Below are positions 24,408-26,683 of a DNA stretch of 26,683 nucleotides, one piece after another. The notes beneath the pieces are model-generated. The model did no database searches, was not told the DNA's origin, and was given only the letters and a program-made list of their open reading frames with translations. Within the stretch, counting starts at the first letter, position 1, and the number at the start of each line of letters is the position of its first letter. The DNA comes from a virus. The stretch spans positions 1-26,683 of the IMG/VR virus record IMGVR_UViG_3300034106_002091; one strand, 5' to 3'. The position numbers and the translations under genes were made by a program.

Positions 24408-26505
24408 TCAAGAAGCACTTATTTACGTTCAGGATAAGCCAAATGTTATGGCTATCCGTAATGCGTATGAACGCACTACCACCGATCTCAATTTCTATTT
24501 TGACCAGTGTGCTGACGCCTATGATAATCGGCGCAACTTGTGGGCAGGGAAGTCCGAGGATTTACGCAAGGGCGGAAGCGATGCCTTCCCGTGGAAAGGT
24601 GCATCCGATCAGGAGGCCCATGTCATTAACGAGCGCATCAATCGCTATGTGGCGATGTTCATGTCTTCGCTCAACCGCGCTAACATTCGCGCCTATCCGG
24701 TTGAGTCTGGCGACATTGGCCGCGCCCGCGTTACAAGTGCGTTCCTAAAGTGGATGGTGGCTAGTTATATTCCTCAGTTCAAACGGCAAATGGAACTTGG
24801 GGCCAACTACCTCCTTGAGCGTGGCATCATGATTACCTATGTGGGCTGGCAAAAGGAAGACCGCATCTTCAAGCAGAAGCTCACACTAGATCAGCTTCAG
24901 CAAGTTAGTCCCGATTTGGTTAAAGCCATCTTGGAGAAAAAGTCCGACGACCAATTGGTTGAGCTTTTGAAAGGTCAATTCAATGGAATGACTGACAAGA
25001 AAGCCAAGCGTGCATTGAATGATTTGCGGAAGACTGGTAATGCTGAGTTTCCCATCATTCGGCGCAGCGTAGATTGCCCAATGGTTCAAGCCATTGCTCC
25101 CGATGGAGATGTTCTGTTTCCGTCCTACACCACTGACCCACAGAAAGTTCCCTATTGTTTCTGGCGCGTGTTGATGAGTGCCCAGCAGCTCAAGAATAAA
25201 ATTGCAACAGAGGGTTGGGATGAAAGCTGGGTTGATTATGTCATTGAAAATTGCGGCGAAGAAGGCGACCCAATCAACAACAATAACAACAACACCAATT
25301 TTACTTACAAATCTACGACGTATGACGCCAGTGAGTTGTTTGAAGTGATTTATTGCTATCAACGCCTAGTTGATGAGGACAACGCAGAGGGTATTTATTG
25401 CACCGTTTTCCATAGAAACGTAATTGGTAAGCAAAACGTAGAAGATTATGCAAAGCATGAGCTTCTAAACGGCTACGAAGACTACCCATTTGTTGTAACA
25501 AAGATTAGCGAGGACAACAAACGTCTCTACGATCTTCAAAGTTTTGCTGATTTACTCAAGGGCATCCAGTGGCAAACAAAGGTGGAGCGCGATAGCCGCA
25601 CAGACCGCAACTCGCTTGCTACCCTTCCGTGGATTGAGCATCCAATGGGCTTCCCGCCTAGCGATATTCGTCCCGGTGGGCTCCTTCCCTATCGCCGCCA
25701 AGGGGAGATTCGTTACGGCCCAACGCCGCAATACAATCCCGGCTCGGTGGAAATGGAAAACACCCTGCTTACGCAAGCCGACAAGCTAATTGGTTTGGAT
25801 GTTGGTAATCCATTGTCCACAATTCAACAGCAGTATTTCGTGGATAAGTTCCTGACTCACGTTAGGGACGTTCTGCGCCTGTCATACAAGTGCTATCAAC
25901 GCTTTGGCCCAGATCAAGTGTTCTTCCGCGTAACAGGCGTTTCCGACCCACAGAAGTTTAGCAAGGGAGACCCTAACGAGAACTTTGACATCATCATCAA
26001 CTACGACGTTCTGCACAACGACCCAGACAACGTGGAGACACAACTTGGCCAGTTTGTTCAATTGATGCAGCTTGATAGAAATGGCCGAATTGACGTTGAT
26101 GCCTTGCTTGAAATTAGCGGCTCAGCCATCAATCCAGTCATTGCGGACGCTATCCTGCGTCCACGCGAGCAAGCTCAAGAGCAAGTGGTCAAACAGGTCA
26201 CAGATGACTTGTCTAAGATTTACGCTGGCATTGAGGTGGGCGCACGTCCTAATGGTGCTCAAATCGCCATGCAAGTTCTCCAGCAATACAGCCAGCAGCC
26301 TGACGTTATGCAGCGTTTACAGCAGGATAAGGCATTTGCGGCTCGCTTCCAGAAGTATGCCCAGCAATACCAGTTCCAAATGCAGCAAACTCAGAACGCT
26401 GAGATTGGTCGTATTGGCACGGCTCCCGCCGAAATGGGCGGAATGCAAACACAAGGTATGCAGCAGGCTCCTTCTGGTATGGCCCCCGGCCCACAACAAT
26501 ACTAA
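24394..26505 (+). CDS. Portal protein
   Basis: 703 residues, the size of P22-type portals. The N-terminus (LNFYFDQCADAYDNRRNLWAG, then DAFPWKGASDQEAHVINERINRYVAMFMSSL) resembles the start of podovirus-like portals. The centre holds an acidic stem region (DRIFKQKLTLDQLQQV and on), the clip-like stretch YGPTPQYNPGSVEMENTLLTQADKLIGLD, and STIQQQYFVDKFLTHVRDVLRLSY. The C-terminal 120 residues are Gln-rich helices (QVLQQYSQQPDVMQRLQQDKAFAARFQKYAQQYQFQMQQ), like the barrel of P22 portals, ending in a Met/Gln/Gly-rich disordered tail. A six-Asn run lies near residue 295. It forms the dodecameric vertex ring through which DNA is packaged. It follows the terminase genes in the normal order. Confidence 0.88.
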   Translation: MENDNQEALIYVQDKPNVMAIRNAYERTTTDLNFYFDQCADAYDNRRNLWAGKSEDLRKGGSDAFPWKGASDQEAHVINERINRYVAMFMSSLNRANIRAYPVESGDIGRARVTSAFLKWMVASYIPQFKRQMELGANYLLERGIMITYVGWQKEDRIFKQKLTLDQLQQVSPDLVKAILEKKSDDQLVELLKGQFNGMTDKKAKRALNDLRKTGNAEFPIIRRSVDCPMVQAIAPDGDVLFPSYTTDPQKVPYCFWRVLMSAQQLKNKIATEGWDESWVDYVIENCGEEGDPINNNNNNTNFTYKSTTYDASELFEVIYCYQRLVDEDNAEGIYCTVFHRNVIGKQNVEDYAKHELLNGYEDYPFVVTKISEDNKRLYDLQSFADLLKGIQWQTKVERDSRTDRNSLATLPWIEHPMGFPPSDIRPGGLLPYRRQGEIRYGPTPQYNPGSVEMENTLLTQADKLIGLDVGNPLSTIQQQYFVDKFLTHVRDVLRLSYKCYQRFGPDQVFFRVTGVSDPQKFSKGDPNENFDIIINYDVLHNDPDNVETQLGQFVQLMQLDRNGRIDVDALLEISGSAINPVIADAILRPREQAQEQVVKQVTDDLSKIYAGIEVGARPNGAQIAMQVLQQYSQQPDVMQRLQQDKAFAARFQKYAQQYQFQMQQTQNAEIGRIGTAPAEMGGMQTQGMQQAPSGMAPGPQQY

Positions 26506-26508
26506 TTC

Positions 26509-26683
26509 ATGGACATTAAAAAACTAGAACAGCTTTCGCACAACGAAACCTTTGTTGATTTCCTTGAAGAAATTCACAGCACACGCGAAGCTCTTATTCA
26601 ACAGCTTCATGACGTAAGTGCTGATAGGATTCAGCAGATTAGCGGACGTATTCTCCAATGCGACGAAATCCTCGTAGCTGGTG
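26509..26683 (+). CDS. Start of a small virion-region gene (truncated by window end)
   Basis: The frame opens with ATG three bases after the portal stop and remains open to the last base (58 codons seen): MDIKKLEQLSHNETFVDFLE, then EIHSTREALIQQLHDVSADRIQQISGRILQCDEILVAG. All-helical, charged, coiled-coil-like. Short helical proteins between portal and scaffold/capsid are common in podovirus gene rows. No function can be named from this part. Confidence 0.6.
   Translation, partial: MDIKKLEQLSHNETFVDFLEEIHSTREALIQQLHDVSADRIQQISGRILQCDEILVAG

Overview
This window is part of a tailed-phage genome, most likely a short-tailed (podovirus-like) virus known from environmental DNA. The evidence is a complete small terminase, large terminase and roughly 700-residue portal series at the right end, and a group of large A/Q/N-rich and glycine-rich proteins at the left end that look like virion ejection proteins. 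No integrase, polymerase, capsid or tRNA gene of ordinary type is visible. The host cannot be fixed from sequence alone. Base composition is near 50% GC, and both Shine-Dalgarno sites and A-rich leaders without one occur.

Layout. (1) 1-9546, plus strand: late virion genes. These are the end of a tail/stabilisation protein, a small fibre protein, a 728-residue repetitive protein, a PAPS-reductase-like ATP pyrophosphatase inserted in the row, and two further probable ejection proteins of 526 and 1137 residues. (2) 9548-17856, minus strand: about 23 tightly packed, mostly tiny early genes, many joined by ATGA overlaps. They include small helix-turn-helix proteins, a DnaB-family helicase, a 57-residue protein with a sliding-clamp-binding motif, a possible ssDNA-binding protein, a RecB/Cas4-like nuclease, two HNH proteins, a SWIM-type zinc protein and a metallophosphoesterase. 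(3) 17857-18311: a non-coding control region with an extended -10 promoter, a three-hairpin RNA ending in an intrinsic terminator, and a long leader carrying two copies of a hairpin domain. (4) 18304-19912, minus strand: a chain of eight small genes, seven of them in a continuous overlap series, containing an exported transglycosylase and two single-span membrane microproteins (probable lysis cassette). (5) 19978-20850: ArdC-type anti-restriction protein. (6) 20851-21735: an 885-base divergent control region with several families of direct repeats, a G-rich tract and promoters facing both ways. (7) 21736-26683, plus strand: packaging genes. The late genes on the right probably continue outside the window into those at position 1, which would fit a circularly permuted or circularised genome.

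How the parts fit. Early leftward transcription would first make ArdC, which protects incoming DNA from restriction, and then the lysis group. Past the terminator at 18191 it would make the replication/recombination set. With a helicase but no visible polymerase, the phage probably borrows the host replisome, and the clamp-binding microprotein fits that reading. Late rightward transcription from about 21630 would make the packaging and virion proteins.

Most unusual is the amount of apparent RNA structure between minus-strand genes: a small RNA with two perfectly complementary 7-base loops (18191-18296), a cloverleaf followed by a three-way junction before the last early gene (9795-9953), tandem hairpin domains (17912-18057), and a hairpin block before an HNH gene (11281-11398). 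All pairings were found by eye and need a folding and covariation test.
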